Assembly: GCA_020746995.1 (NCBI GenBank)
Contig: JAGPXD010000006.1
Coordinates: forward strand, 2,480,001-2,544,000
Source of the DNA: Plectosphaerella cucumerina
Taxonomy: Eukaryota; Ascomycota; Sordariomycetes; Glomerellales; Plectosphaerellaceae
Length of the DNA: 64,000 nt
Reading direction: 5' to 3'
Shown here: positions 11,939-24,419 of the stretch, piece after piece
Layout of the letters: each line of letters opens with the position of its first letter
Numbering within the stretch: the stretch's first letter is position 1
The notes under the pieces: model-generated
Told to the model about the DNA's origin: nothing
Database searches by the model: none
Seen by the model: the letters and a program-made list of their open reading frames with translations, nothing else
Program-made: the position numbers and the translations under genes

Positions 11939-14689
11939 GTCGGTCGCATCCGTCCTGGACGATGCTCCGCCGACAGGCCAACTGTGAGTAGGAAGCTCCG
12001 AGGGCGGCGCCTCGGGTAATGGTTTGAATATTACCCCGGGGATTCGAGAGGATGCTGTTCAAGTCGTCTAGTCGCTGGTCCTCGCGATCGCATTCGGGAC
12101 GGCGTAGACCTGTGGGTGCGTTGTTGGTCTCAATCTGCGGCGTTGTCGTCGTCTCCAGTCGAGATAGAGGTGGGCTGGTGATACTGCTCGGTCGGGCGCC
12201 AAGGGCGGATGGTGCGTGCGGAGAGTCGTAGATTTGTGCGCAGTGATGTATGTTCATGCCACATATGTCCTCGGTGTGGCTTTTGCGATGAAAGGGTATC
12301 AGCCTGGCGTGCCCGCTCGAGGACCTGCTGCGATGTTGTCGGTCGGTGGTTTGGGTCGAGGTGTCGTCGTCGGAGGCGGGCAATTGGGCGAGGCAGCCTC
12401 TTGGGTTGTGGGGGGTGGGAAGTTGGAGGGGGGGGAATGACTTTTCAGCAGCCGGGGAGACGACGGGACGGGGGTGGTGCTAGTGGCGAGACCGGTGCAG
12501 GGGGGGGGGCGCAGTGGGAAGTCGGACACTGGACGGGCCCGGCAGCGGCAGGTGAGATGCGGGATAAGACGCGGTAGGTAGAGAGACAGAAAAGAAATGG
12601 AGACAACTGGTAGGACGGACGGCCTTTGGGTGAGGCTTGACTAGGAAAGGTCGAAGCAGGCAAGCGCATGCAGCCGGTTAGGACAGACAGGACAGGTCAG
12701 GTCAGGACAAGTCCCTGAGGAGCCAGCGCTCGCTCCTCTGGCGTGACACAGAGATGGACGGGACGCCGAGTCGAGGTCAAGATCACAGAGATTTGGGTGG
12801 CCGAGTTGGGTCCGACCTCTAGGGAAATATCCTTTACACCAGTGCTTATCCAGGCAAAAGGAAACCACGAGAATGAGGCTGTCCACGACGATGGAGAATT
12901 CAAGATGGCCCCCAAGCGGGGTCCGAGGCACAAAATACGGGCAGGCAGAAACCGTCACGAGGATGGATGGAAGGATGGATGCGATTTGTAAAGGTGGGAT
13001 TGATGGTTTGGCATGGACCCAAAGGTGCCAGAGTGCAAAAGTCCAGTGTTTCCCCCGTTTCCCCCCCAGGACCACCCCATTTCGGCCGTCGATCGCCAAA
13101 TCGTCCCAGGCTGCTGGACGACCCGAGGCTTGTTCTTTTCCCGTCACTGTCAGGGTGGGTAATGAAAGGCCCAGTCGTGTCTGGTGGACGGGAGAGGATT
13201 CGCCGGCGGTCGATCCTTCGTGGGATGTCTTTCTCGACCTTTTCTTTCCCAAAAGTTGCATGTTTCCAAGGAATCAATCATCCGACAAGTCTGTGCGACC
13301 CACGGCAAGTCCATGTCTTCTTCGCTGCCAAAGGGGGTGTACGAAATCCAAACAAAACACCCCCATCCGCATGGGATTTGGACTTGTTCCATCCCTTCGA
13401 CTCGACTCAGCCCACGCTCCAGCAATTCTTTCCGTTTCGTGCGTTCGTGCGGCGTGCGGCGTGCGGCCGATGGGCGAGTAGCGGACTGGATGCGAGATTG
13501 TCAGTCGCCTCCTGGCCATCGAAACAACTGCTGGTCATCGCCTGTCAGGGAGCCGAGCCAAGATCCATGCCCGGATCCGCCCACCCTGGGACCACCTTGA
13601 CCACCCATCCAGTAATTAGACCGCCGGGTGGAGAAGAGGGGGGAGATGGGCAGAAAACGTCACGGAATTGGCTCGTGCTCCTCCCACCGCCCAATCAGAT
13701 ATCAGAATAAAGGACCCGCCGTCGTCATCCTGTCTCTTCCGCCTCGGGGGGGGATGCGCTTTCCAAATTCCCATCCTCCTCCTTCCTCCACAGCTTACTC
13801 AGCCAGTTCATATTTCGTCTGCGTCATCATTCGGTACCTTACCTTTCTTTCCCATCAATCTGTCCCAACCATCCAGCCCGGCTGTCTGTCTGCGCAGAAA
13901 TAGACCCCTCCCTCCCGTACCTGAAATATGTCCTGCATAATCGGCGTCTCGGTGGATTAAAAAATGGCGCGCAAATCCGGGGACCAGGAAAAGGGACCCT
14001 TCCCGCCCTTCCCCTGGAATATTCGCCCGATCCGGACAGCCCCAGCCTCCGAGCCGCCATCGCGAGTCTCCGTCCCACGTTGCACGGCGCCGCCCTCTGA
14101 TTCAAAAGCCCGCGGTGTGCGCGGGCAGCCGGCCGGTCGACCTGTGACTAGCAGTAAAGACCAAAACTTCCGGTTGCTTGCCTCATCTCGTGGAATTTCC
14201 GTGGTCGTTCCTTTCTTCGTGCCCGGCGGGTGTCTGTGTCCGTGTCGGTGCCCACGGCTCCCGCCGTCTCATCTTCTGCCCTGCGCCTGATCAACCAACG
14301 TCATATCCGTGCTCGCGCCCCTCCGCAGTGTCCCGAAGAGAACGCTTGTTTCATCCCACGCATTCCATCCGGTAGCCTTATTTCTCCCATGTTTCAGTCG
14401 TATCGGGAATCCTCTCGCATCATGTCGGTCGGTGTCGGTGTGGTGTCGGTACCCTAAGAACAACAACAACAACAAACTCGTGCATTATTCGGAAACTCTG
14501 GCTAGATGTCCCCTCCGTAACTTCGTGGCTGTGGTATCATCACGATAGGCTCTATTGAACGACGCCTCCTCTCTTCCTGGGCCGCGTCGACGCCCCTTTT
14601 GTACGACCCGCACCCCCGTCCCTCCTCAAGCGAGCCCATCAAACCCAATCTCGCCTTCCGCCAGCTGATGCCTGTCGCCATGCACTGCA
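11939..14689. promoter_or_regulatory. Long wc-1 upstream region (2.75 kb) with possible overlapping upstream ORF
   Basis: No recognised gene lies between the wc-1 start (minus) and the stop of the karyopherin gene (minus). On the wc-1 strand an ATG-initiated frame of 117 codons runs 12257-11904 and overlaps the wc-1 start codon in a different frame; if the leader is unspliced it would be an inhibitory uORF. Homopolymer-like G/C runs occur near 12430 and 12505, and a short (AAC)n run near 14460-14477. Other open frames (for example 12967-13710 plus) have no recognisable product. Confidence 0.45.
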
Positions 14690-17600
14690 TCATGAGAAGA
14701 TCTGCTTGATCTTCTGCTGCGCATCGGGGCTGAACTGTTGCAGAAGCGGCGTCGGGTCCACACCCGCGCTGCTCACAAGAGCCTTGGTCACACCGAGGAC
14801 GCGGTTGGCCGTCTGGCCTGTCAGGCTCTCCTCCGCCAACGCATGGGCAACGAACACGAAGACCTTGCCGGGCTGGCTGATGACGGCGGGGTGTTGCCTG
14901 TAAAAACATGTTAGCAAATGGACCAACACGTACATCTTGCAGAAAAACTCACTGCTCAACGAGCTCCGCGAGGTATGCGTACGCATACGGCGCGGCCTCC
15001 TCATCGTACGCAACAGGCAGCGTCTCCAACCACTGGGGCACGATAGCCTGGGCATCCTGCACCTGGCCGGCGTTGAAGTGGAGAATCTTGGCAATGGCCG
15101 CGCATGCGTTTTCCGTCGCGTACACGTTGTCGTCGTTGCGGGCATCCGGAATCTGAGTGACCTGGAAGAGGTACGGCAGGGCCCCGCTGACAAACTGACC
15201 CCAAGGAGCACCGCCGCGGTGTGCCGCCACGCCGATGCCGTAGGCCGCGGCCTGGCGAATGGCGGGAGACTCTGACCGGCAGCCCTCGACAAGGGGCTGG
15301 GAAATGGTCGCGGCGTAGCGGATGCTCTCCGGGCCGCAGTACTCGAGGACATCGTCCATGATGCAGAGACCCCACTGGCGCTGCGTGTCGTCCTTGGACT
15401 GGAGGAACAGCTGGTACGTCGTCATCAGACGCTCCCACGCGGGAAGGAAGGCCGCGCCGTGGTTCTTGAAGATGGAGTGGAAGGCCTTGTTCATGTCGGA
15501 CAGAAGGGTCTGGTCGTCCTCGATGGCGATCAGCGTCTCCTCCATGTCATCCTCGGCATCCTCTCCATTGGCCTCTTCGGTGGCGTCCTGGCGCTTAGCC
15601 ACGCGGTCCTTGTAGTCCTCCAGCGTCGAGAGGGCGCCGTCGATGAATCCGTTCATGTGCTCGGCGGTGAGGGAGTTCTTGCCGACAACCTCAACCGACT
15701 CGTAGAAGCACTGGTACATCTCCGCCAGTGTGTCGATAGCAGGCTCGGCGCTCAGCACCTCCAGAAGCTTGCCGACCGAGGCGTTCCACAGGCCGGCGAG
15801 CTCGTTGGACTGGGGACCGTAGGCCTTCTTGTAGGAGCTGAGAAGCTGGGGCACAAGCTTGGCCGACACGAACCTGACGGGGTCGTGGAAGAAGAAGGAG
15901 AGGCCGGGAAGGGCAATCTTCTCCATAATCTCGGCGACGTAGGGCGAGAAGCTGCCCTCCAGAACCTGAGCGTACACAACAAGAAGCTCAATGGCCATGT
16001 GCTTGTCCTCCATGACGCTGGTGCGGATGCCGATGGTCTTGCCCTTGAGGGGGACGAGCTCCCATCCCTCCTCTTGCTGGAGAGCCTCAGCTTGCTCATC
16101 GTCCTCCAGGAGCTGGATGTCGGCCTTAGCGCCAGCGTGCTCGAGCAGGGGAGGCATGACGTTGGAGATGAAGGGAAGGAAGTCGTGGCCCAGAACGCGG
16201 CACATGCGGCCCCAGCAGTGCATGAGGTACTGGGCTTGCGGGTCGTCGGCATCCACGATGTTCTGCTGAATGTTGGCGAGCAGCTGAACCAGGGTCATGG
16301 CATCCTGACCGAGGCGCTCCTTGCCAACGGCCAGAGCGATGAGCGTGGCGCACTCCATGGCCTTGGCCCTCAGCAGGCGGAACTCCTTCTCGTCGTCGCG
16401 CTGCAGCACGTTGACGAGGAGGGGCATGAGAGAGTCGTAGTACTTGGAGAAGGCGGTCTCGGCGGCATCGGCGATGGTAGCGATGGTAGAGAGAGCCTGC
16501 TCCTGGACGTAGCGCTTGTCGTTCTGAAGCAGCTGGAACAGGTGGGTCAGGAGAGTGTCAAGGTGGGGCTCGAGAATGGCCTTGTCGGCGTTCTCGCAAA
16601 AGTTGACAAGAGCGGCGGCGGCGTGAGACTTGACGCGGGGCTCAGGGGACTCCAGAACCGGGATGATGGCGTTCAGGACGCGCTCGTAGTACGTCTTCTG
16701 CATCTCGGGGCTGAAGTCGGAGCTCATCTGGCCGAGGGCGTTGCAGCCAGCCCAGCGAACGCGGGGGTGGGAGTCCTTGAGGGCGGGGACAACGAGGTCC
16801 AGGACCTGGCTCAGCTCACCGATCATGAGCTCACGGCATCCCTCAGAGATGGCGGAGATGGCCATGAGGGCGGCATGCCTGTCCTTCCACGCAGCAGAAG
16901 TCATCATTCTAGGAAGCCAGTGGAACGTGGGGGCAAGAATGGTCTGGCCGCCGAGCCTGTTGGCAAGTCGGTCCATGCACTGCTCGCCGGCCACGTGGTT
17001 CTGGTCGCTCTCGTCTTGGTCGAGCTGTCTGTGTGTCAGTCTCCCGCGAAGATCATCGTCACAAAGGGAGGTTGACTCACATCGTCCGTGTTGAGCCACT
17101 CGGCCGAGTCGTCGTCATCATCGCCAAGGTCCGTCATGAGGCTGAGACACTGAGTGATCATATCGTTCGTGTAGGTCTCGTCCTTGCGGCACATGTTGGG
17201 CGCGTAGTCAGCAAATGTGGCCATAAGTTCGAGAGCGTTCTGGCGGCAGAGATCGTCGAGCTCCTGGTCCTGAACGACAGAGATGCTGAACTGGACGAGG
17301 CTGCGGAACATGGGCTTGAACAGCTTGGGAGCAAGCTCGGCAAGGTCGATAAGAGACACAAGGGCCGAGCTAAGATCTTCGGAATCGTGGCTGTCCTTGA
17401 TCGGAGGGAGGACATTGAGGACGTCGGCGAGGAGGGGACCGTAGGTGTTTCGGGACTTCTTGTCGAGGTTCCTGAGAAGAGCGGCGAAGGCCTCCATGGC
17501 GGCCAGGCGGACCTGAACGGAATCATCGGACTTGAACGCCTTCTGGAAGGCTTGGGCCACGGGCTCCTCGTGCTGCTTGCTGACGATGCCGGGGCTCGTG

Positions 17601-18259
17601 GCGAACACTCGGAAGGCGGTCTCGCGCTTCTCGGCCTCGGGGGCCTGGCTCAGCTGGAACAGGGCACCCAGCAGCTCGGGCCATGTCTCGCCTGTGGAGG
17701 GGTTAGAAAATTGATGCGGCCAAGTCGGGGTGTGGTGTCAAGATCCTGGCAGATCTCCAACCCAAGGGCAGCTTGGAACGAACCGTTCTCGGTGTATTGA
17801 CGCGCAACTTCGGCGACAGCATCGCTAATCTTGTGCCGGACGGAGCGGTCGATATCTGCAGCCATGGTCTCGAGCAGCTTCTGGCGGATCATAGCGGCCT
17901 GGTCCTTGGCGAGGGAGAGGAAGAGGTCGACATTGTCTCCTCTTTCCGTCTTGCGCGTCTTAGAGGCGATTCGGCGGAAGATCACAGCGGCGAAAGAGCG
18001 AATCTATTGGGAGACAAGAATCACTGGTTAGCAGAGTACAGGGCGGTAGGGGGGGGGAGAGGAGGAAGGGACGTACGGAAGCATCAGGAGCTGCTTGAAT
18101 CTGCTCAGCGAGGCCCATCAGCAGGACCTCAGGTCGGGTGTTGGTCCAGTTGTTCTGGAGGTGCTCCTCGGCCTGCGATCTGGTGTTGTTTTGGGCCGAC
18201 TGCAGGGCCTGCAGGAGCTGGGTGAGCTCTGCATGGACGTCGGCGGGCAGAATCGACAT
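14690..18259 (-). CDS. kap121: Karyopherin beta Kap121/Pse1 (importin-5 family)
   Basis: Nuclear import receptor of HEAT repeats that binds RanGTP and carries cargo such as ribosomal proteins and transcription factors through the nuclear pore. Exons 18259-18077, 18003-17784, 17691-17081, 17024-14953 and 14897-14690 join in phase to 1097 residues, matching yeast Kap121 (1089). HEAT-type helical repeats run throughout; an acidic loop lies near residues 330-350 (stretch of Asp after TDLG) and another near 800-825 (EANGEDAEDDMEE), the latter typical of the IPO5 acidic insertion. The N-terminal repeats (about 1-100) form the Ran-binding arch. The second donor is GTTCGT, a weak but phase-forced choice. 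Start at 18259 agrees with the family N-terminus. Introns are 73, 92, 56 and 55 bp. Confidence 0.95.
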
Positions 18260-20055
18260 GGTTGCGATCTGTTATGATGGTGTCGCAGAGGAGAGGGGGT
18301 CGGGTATCGGGCGAGAACGCCGGCAACTCGCTGTGTGCACCAGGTGCGAGTGTCGCGAGACAGCTCAGTTGCGGCGGAACGACAGAAGTATTGGCCTGCT
18401 ATTCCGACTCGCAGCGCAGAAAGATGCGTTGCGGTGTGGTATGTTGTGTTGTTGTTGTGGTGGGGGAGTTGTCCCGGATGGTGATCTCGAAAGAGGGGTG
18501 AGGCCTGACCGGGGAGGAGGTTCAGGGCGAGACGGCGGGGAAATGTCGTGTTATAGGTACGGGAGAGCACCGCCTTTCGATAGGTAGCGCTTGCAGAATG
18601 AGCTTGGGAAGACAGAGCAGTTCTGCGGCGGAAGCAGACAAAAGCAGAAGTAGCGATACAGCTGGTCAAGTCGGGCAAGAGGGCTGCGTATCCCCGGGCT
18701 TGTCGCGTCGTGAGTGAGGAGGACAAAAGGGACGGGATAAGGCGGGCCAACAACAAAAAAATTAAGTATCGAGGGGCAGAATTATTTAGTGAGCGGGCGG
18801 AACGGTCAGCCAGGAGCGGCCCCAGTTGACGGCAGGTGGGCGGCCCAGGTGGGACGTCCTTGCTGTTAGGTCACCCACGTGGATTTGGTGGAAACACTAA
18901 CCGGACGGAGTGGACCGCCAACACTTAACCCCCCATTCTTGTCGGGTCCCTGTGGCCGTTGTGTGCCTGGTGACGACGGGAACGAAGGCTGATGGCCTGT
19001 CCCTAGGGGGCCCAGCTTGCTCCTTGCGGCCAACAAATCTGAATGGTGTCCTGGCTACCCTGCCTGGACAAAGGGAATTCATTCTTGGGAGGGCACCCGT
19101 TCCTGGGACGCCGCATTTCAATGTGCTGTATCTAGGCACAAAGGAAACATTCCAGCCGTGCCCTGTAAGTGGCGGTGGCAGCTTCCCTGACTACAGCAGG
19201 GGGTGATTCAACCCTGCCCTTCCTTCGTCTGTACATCCTACCTGTACCTGGAATGCCCAGCTCCTGACAGAAAACCCATCCAGCATCTCTGCCTTTTCCC
19301 CTCCCATTCATGCAAGTTCCCCCTCTGCATGTACCTAACCGTATGATGCTTGCGATCTTCCTGTCAGAAGGCTGGTCAGTCGGGTTGCTGCGCCAAACAC
19401 CCGGGCTCGGGCTCCAAGTGACCCCGCGAATCTGGGAGATAAGATAAACTTGCAAAGCGGAGACACAGCGCTCCAGCCAATACCATGACTCCGCGGAGGA
19501 CTCACCGCCCGCCCTCCCCCACCATCAAGCATCATCCACCTGCCGGGCAGCTCGCTAATGTGAGTGGAAGGCGGGCAGGTGCGATGGTCCGACAGCGCCT
19601 CGGGTGCCTCATTCGTCACTTGCGCAAACACCCTCCTGCCCCTCTGCCCATGTACATCCCATCGCGGGGTTGCCATCCTCTCTCGCACCCAAACAAACAC
19701 AACTTGGGCATCTCTGCATCTCTACATCGTATGGCGTCCTGTAGAGCTGCCATCAGCCAAACCTCCATCGACATAGCTAAAAACTAGCTTGCCACGTCCA
19801 AGCCGCTCGCCCTCCTAGCTCCCTGCAGTGCCGAGCCAGTCTCTTCCCCGACTCGTTCTTGCGATCCTTCGCTCCCAAGTTCAAAACCACTTCCTGACAT
19901 CCGTTTCACCATACCATTGAGGTCTTGTGATCGCCAATCGACCCATTGCCTCCCAGGAGCGTCCGCCACACCGTCAGGTCCAGTTTGCGACCCCTCACCA
20001 AGCGCAGTCCTACCCTCCATACAAACACCAACCTGAGAGGAAGCCTCGGCTCGTC
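18260..20055. promoter_or_regulatory. Divergent promoter region of kap121 (-) and sds23 (+)
   Basis: 1.8 kb between divergent start codons with no recognised gene. The sds23-proximal part (about 19,660-19,930) is C/T-rich, typical of a fungal promoter and leader. Open frames here are short or overlap kap121 exon 1 in another frame. Confidence 0.45.
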
Positions 20056-21682
20056 ATGGACACATCGGCTTCCGGCACTGCGCCGAAGATCTCGCCGCAG
20101 GCTACGGGCGATGCCACGAGCCCTGCCGCTGCTGGTGTGCCCGTCCCGGGTATGCCGCATCGGTCGCCCTCCCAGACGAGCATCGGCAAGTCGACCTCGC
20201 ACATCTCTTCCCACCGTCAGAGCTTCGCCGAGAACCTCAGGAACGCCCCTGGATCCCCGCGGTCCCAGCGTCATCCGTCCTTCACGCAAGCGGCTGTCCA
20301 GGAGCTGCTGAACCATCCTCCCGCACACAAGTCGCAGCACAACCCGCGGTTCGCTGGTCGAGACTGGCATGACCTCTCCATCAACGAGCTTGTGGCCCAC
20401 GAGGACGTCAGATGGGCGAACCTCGACACGACCGTTGAGGAGGCGTCAATGGTATGTCCGACACCACATGTGCATTGTTCTCAGGCATGACTGACCTGCT
20501 CTCTCTACCAGACCTTGGTCAAGAACAACCCCACCAACGTCGTTCTGATCCGCGAGAACAGCACCTCCCGAACAGCCATCTCTACCTTCGACTTCAACGA
20601 TCTCAACGCATACCTCCTTGTCGTCGTTGGTCGCGCCAGCCCCGACGAATCCCAGATCCCTCTCTATGACGAAATCGCCCGCAAGGCCGCCGAGGGCACA
20701 CCTATTACACTGCGCGATATCCACCCTATTCTGCGAAAAGAGTCCCTGATCACCTTGCCCTTTGACGAGACTCTGGACAAGGCGATCGAGGTCTTCGGCA
20801 GCGGCATCCACCGCGTGATTGTGTCTGGGCCTTCGGGCGACGTTGCCGGAATTCTCAGCCAGCTTAAACTGGTAGAGTTCTTCTGGAACGAAGGCATCAA
20901 CTTCCCCGCCATCGACCGCCTGTATCCCGTCATTCTGCGAGACCTTGGCATCGGCACCCACCAGATCATTGCGGTTAAGTAAGTGCCATACAGTACACCC
21001 CCTCTGCTGCCACCGCCTCGGCTGACCTTCTCCAAGCTCCGACACGGTTCTGGCCGAAGCCCTGTCGTTGATGAACAACGAAGGCCTGACGAGCGTCGCT
21101 GTCATCGATAATGGCAAGAACGTCGTCGGTAACATTTCGACCGCCGATGTGAGGCACCTTACCAACTCGGCCAGCGCCCCCCTGCTCCAGTCCTCGTGCA
21201 TGCATTTCATCTCGGTCATCCTGAGCGAACGGGGTGTCGAACATGGCCGTGACTCGTTCCCCGTCTTCTACGTCAACCCATACTCCACGCTCGCGCACAC
21301 CGTCGCAAAGCTCGTAGCCACTCACGCCCACCGCATGTGGGTTGTCGAATCGGCCTCGCCCTCACCTTCCGCTCCCGCGACACCACTGCTCGCTCCCACC
21401 GGAGGATCCGTGCTGGTCCCCGGTGCCGGCTCAGCACCACCCTCGCCGCTCCCGCAGCAGGTCCAGCACAGCGTCCCGGCCTCTGCCATGCCAGGAGCCA
21501 ACCTCTCCGGTCGTCTAACCGGTGTTGTCTCCCTGACAGACATCCTCAACCTCTTCGCCAAGTCGTCCGGTCTGAACCCCTCCGACCCAGGTGAGCAGCG
21601 TGCGAGGCGGCGCAGGAGCTCAAGCAGCTCGGTCCGCCCAAGCATTGAGGGCTCCCGGGCCAGCATCGACCTGCGGAGATGA
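20056..21682 (+). CDS. sds23: Sds23/Moc1-like CBS-domain protein
   Basis: CBS-domain protein related to fission yeast Sds23, a cytosolic/nuclear regulator that inhibits PP2A/PP6-type phosphatases and links nutrition to mitotic progression and stress. Exons 20056-20451, 20512-20978 and 21037-21682 give 502 residues. A disordered Ser/Pro N-terminus (about 1-105) precedes four CBS units (about 110-420), recognised from WHDLSINELV, repeated HRVIVSG-like strands, and GVVSLTDILNLFA at the end of the fourth. A Ser/Pro/Ala insertion (about 355-400) interrupts the last unit. The C-terminus is basic and Ser-rich with possible kinase sites (ARRRRSSSSS). The first in-frame ATG is at 20056. Introns of 60 and 58 bp have canonical ends. 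Confidence 0.9.
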
Positions 21683-22514
21683 TCTCAAGCCCAGTATGAA
21701 CAAACGAATGCGACGGCCGGTGGTTCAGAGTAGTCTTTTCAGCCTCTTCACTCATGTTTGAAGAGACAGTTATGTTTCAAGAAGAGCAGGGTCGTTCAAT
21801 GCAGGAGAATATGGTCATGTCAGCTTCATCTCTTCACGAGGGCGTAGGACGACAAATGTAGTTAGTCGGCGCAAAAAGTGCTGCAACCATTATTTGTTTC
21901 TATTTCCGATGATCCCGTCCTGCCTGAGCTATCACACTGCTAGGCGTCGCTTCGCTACCGTACCAAAGCCTGGCCTCGTCGTGGTCGGTTCGCCTCTCTC
22001 CATCAAGCTGTGCTCTTCGGCACGCAAGAAAAAAGGCCCAACTCGCCGAGCGCTCTGTGTCTTTGGATATTTCCCTGCTTCGTCATGGCAAGCGAACAAT
22101 TCGCCCAGCCAACGAAACATATCCCCCCCGCATCCATTTCATTTCCCATGCAAACTGCATTCTTCTGTTACAACAATGTGTTTGTTCGTGATTCGTGAAG
22201 CGCTCTTCCTTGCTGGTGGTCCGGCCCAAGCGGTTCCAATGTCGCGTGAAGAGGGTAGAGCCCGTGAACGCCGTAAGATTCTCGTCGATTGAGAGAGGAG
22301 AGAGAGAGGAGAAAAGAGTGCTTCGCTGAATTGTTGGTGACGATGATGATGATGATGATATCATCGTTGCATGCGTAGTCGTAAAACGCAGATGTAAGGC
22401 GCAATCGTGATGCGCACTCGTGAAACGCAGATGTGAAGCGCAATCGTGATGCGTGGTGGTGTGCGAGCCGATGAGAGTAACATTAAAATCAAAGAGGTCA
22501 CTGCCTCGAGTGTT
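21683..22514. other. Convergent 3' region between sds23 and the NYN gene
   Basis: 832 bp between converging genes. It includes a (GAT)n run on the plus strand at about 22,340-22,360 and a 39-bp tandem duplication immediately after it (listed separately). No gene was recognised. Confidence 0.45.
22374..22451. repeat. Two tandem copies of a 39-bp unit
   Basis: Copies at 22374-22412 and 22413-22451 share the core AACGCAGATGT and GCGCAATCGTGAT with few mismatches. They lie about 60 bp beyond the NYN gene stop codon, so inside its likely 3' UTR or terminator. Confidence 0.8.
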
Positions 22515-24134
22515 CTACACATCCTGCTCGACAAGCAACTCGGCAAAGTCGTCGAGGATGTGGTAGGTGAATTGGTCGCCCCAGCGGGCGGCGAAGACGG
22601 GGTCGCGCCATGCGGAGGAGATGCTGCTGGAGAAGGAGTGCAGCTCGACGCACCAACCGCTCTCGAGAGCGTTGGTGACCATGCCGAAGAAGCCGCCCTT
22701 TGAGAACTCTGCGTCGTTGGCGTCGCCGGTCGCGAGGACCATGACGCCGCTGCGCTTGCTCGTGCTGCTCTGGATGATCTCCTTGGCCATCTTGAGCTGG
22801 AGCAGCTCGTCGACGCACTGCTCGTCCCAGGAGTTGGCCTTGTCCCAGACCGCCCTCCTGGAGTGATCCGAGTCGGATGCGGAGCAGTCGCTGGTGTAGC
22901 TGTCGTAGTCGGACCAGCCGCGGTGCAGGGCGGTGGGGATCCGCTGGGGGCACATGACGTCGTAGCCCTTGAGGGCGATCGAGTCGAGCTGGTCGTTGGC
23001 GAACTTGTGCCTGCCGCGGCTGCCGGCCAGGTGGCGGGAGCGGATGTCCCGCCGGCGCTCGAGGAGGTGCTTGACTCGATCAAAGTTGAGCGAGAATCGC
23101 AGCTTCTCCCGGGGACCCATTTTACGTAGGTCGCGGACGGTGGAGCGGCAGCCGACGAAGAAGTTGGACCAGTCGATGAAGATGTGCGTGCCGTCGGCAA
23201 GCTGGGAGGAATACTGGCCCTCCAGTCGCTTGTCGTAGGACGAGAATACATGCTGAACGTGGTTCGTGAACTTTGAAAAAGAAGCGGCCGGCTTGGCCGG
23301 CGAAGTGTGCAAGTCAAACAGACGCTGGGCGTTCTCGGAAGATGGGGCGGGCCGACTCTTGGCGGCGACCTCGATGGGGATAGGTGTGAGCAGAAGCTGA
23401 GTGCTTGCGGTCGCGGTCGCAGCAACCGGGGTGCTGCTGAACGAGAAGGGTGTGACACCAGCCAGGGCGGCAAGACGACTTCCCAGTTTCAGGGTGTGGC
23501 CGGGCTTTTCCTCTGAGCTGGGGCAGGGCGTGGTAGCCGCTGAAGGGGGGGGGGACTCCTTGGCCTGCTCGAATACTGTGTCGACGTCCTCGTCGTCGGA
23601 AGCGGGTGGCGTGAGTAGATCCTCGGGATCGATGCTGGGGCTCTGGAGCGCGGCAAAGATGTTCCTCGAAGGAGAGGGCGGCGCCTGAGCGGCGGTAGAA
23701 GATCCAGATGAGTCCCGTCGATGGTTCTGAAGATGTACTTTGCGGGTGCCACGAACGCCTCGAGCGGGGGTGGGGGTGATGTTGAGATCGTTGACGAGGT
23801 CGTCGAGCTCGGCGGTGGAGCTGTCGGCAGGGATGTCTGATGAGAAGGTGGCCTGAGATGTTTGGGTTGGTGTGGCGCCCTCCGAGGACGCTGTGGTCGA
23901 AGCCCGCGCGCTGGCGGCATTCTTCTCAGTCGAGTCCTTCTGGCCTAGGGCGGCGAAGAGTTTGTCGAAGTTTCCGAGCTGGAGGCCCGGGATTCCTCGG
24001 GACAGTGGCCGCCTCTTGGGGCTGGGCGACCTTGACCTGCGGCCGGCAATCTTGCGGACCGGAGGGTGGGACGGGGTCACCACTTCTGCGGTGGTGGCTG
24101 GACCGGCCCGATCCTTGTGTCTGGCACGAGGCAT
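22515..24134 (-). CDS. NYN (PIN-like) domain protein, putative RNA-acting nuclease
   Basis: Intronless frame of 539 residues. Residues 1-300 are low-complexity (Ser/Pro/Arg-rich, with SRSPSPKRRP) and probably disordered. Residues about 312-535 form a NYN/PIN-like fold: HIFIDWSNFFVG carries the first acidic residue (Asp321) and Asn324, and LATGDANDAEF carries Asp471 and Asp474, followed by the GGFFG-MVTNALE-GWCVELHSF pattern seen in Limkain/MARF1-type NYN domains. These acidic residues are the metal ligands expected of a nuclease, so activity on RNA is likely but unproven. The fungal family is conserved without an assigned role to my knowledge. The ATG at 24134 is the first of the frame. Confidence 0.8.
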   Translation of the reverse strand: MPRARHKDRAGPATTAEVVTPSHPPVRKIAGRRSRSPSPKRRPLSRGIPGLQLGNFDKLFAALGQKDSTEKNAASARASTTASSEGATPTQTSQATFSSDIPADSSTAELDDLVNDLNITPTPARGVRGTRKVHLQNHRRDSSGSSTAAQAPPSPSRNIFAALQSPSIDPEDLLTPPASDDEDVDTVFEQAKESPPPSAATTPCPSSEEKPGHTLKLGSRLAALAGVTPFSFSSTPVAATATASTQLLLTPIPIEVAAKSRPAPSSENAQRLFDLHTSPAKPAASFSKFTNHVQHVFSSYDKRLEGQYSSQLADGTHIFIDWSNFFVGCRSTVRDLRKMGPREKLRFSLNFDRVKHLLERRRDIRSRHLAGSRGRHKFANDQLDSIALKGYDVMCPQRIPTALHRGWSDYDSYTSDCSASDSDHSRRAVWDKANSWDEQCVDELLQLKMAKEIIQSSTSKRSGVMVLATGDANDAEFSKGGFFGMVTNALESGWCVELHSFSSSISSAWRDPVFAARWGDQFTYHILDDFAELLVEQDV

Positions 24135-24419
24135 GGTGGACTCGAAAGGTGTTGATGCTGATGGGTGGTGTGTACTTGTATGTCGAGGGTGTGGTGTTGG
24201 TGGCGAATACTCGATAGTGAGGTCATACCAGGCATAAATGCTGAATGGCAGTGCTGGGTCCAGTCAACCATCGACTGAGGCGGACCTGGGAGAATGTTAG
24301 TATGAGCGGGATGCTGAGGATGGACGTGATGCTGCGACGGAAGTGACTCAGGCCGAGGTGGTTCGAGGACCGTCCGTTGTCAACGTCCGTAGCTAGAGGC
24401 TCGGACGAGTCGCTGGGGG

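Noticed and set aside
12967..13710. 247-codon plus-strand frame upstream of wc-1
   Set aside because: No recognisable motif, poor codon texture, competing frames on the other strand; treated as wc-1 upstream DNA.
15459..17075. 538-codon plus-strand frame
   Set aside because: It is the antisense shadow of the main karyopherin exon, which has clear homology.
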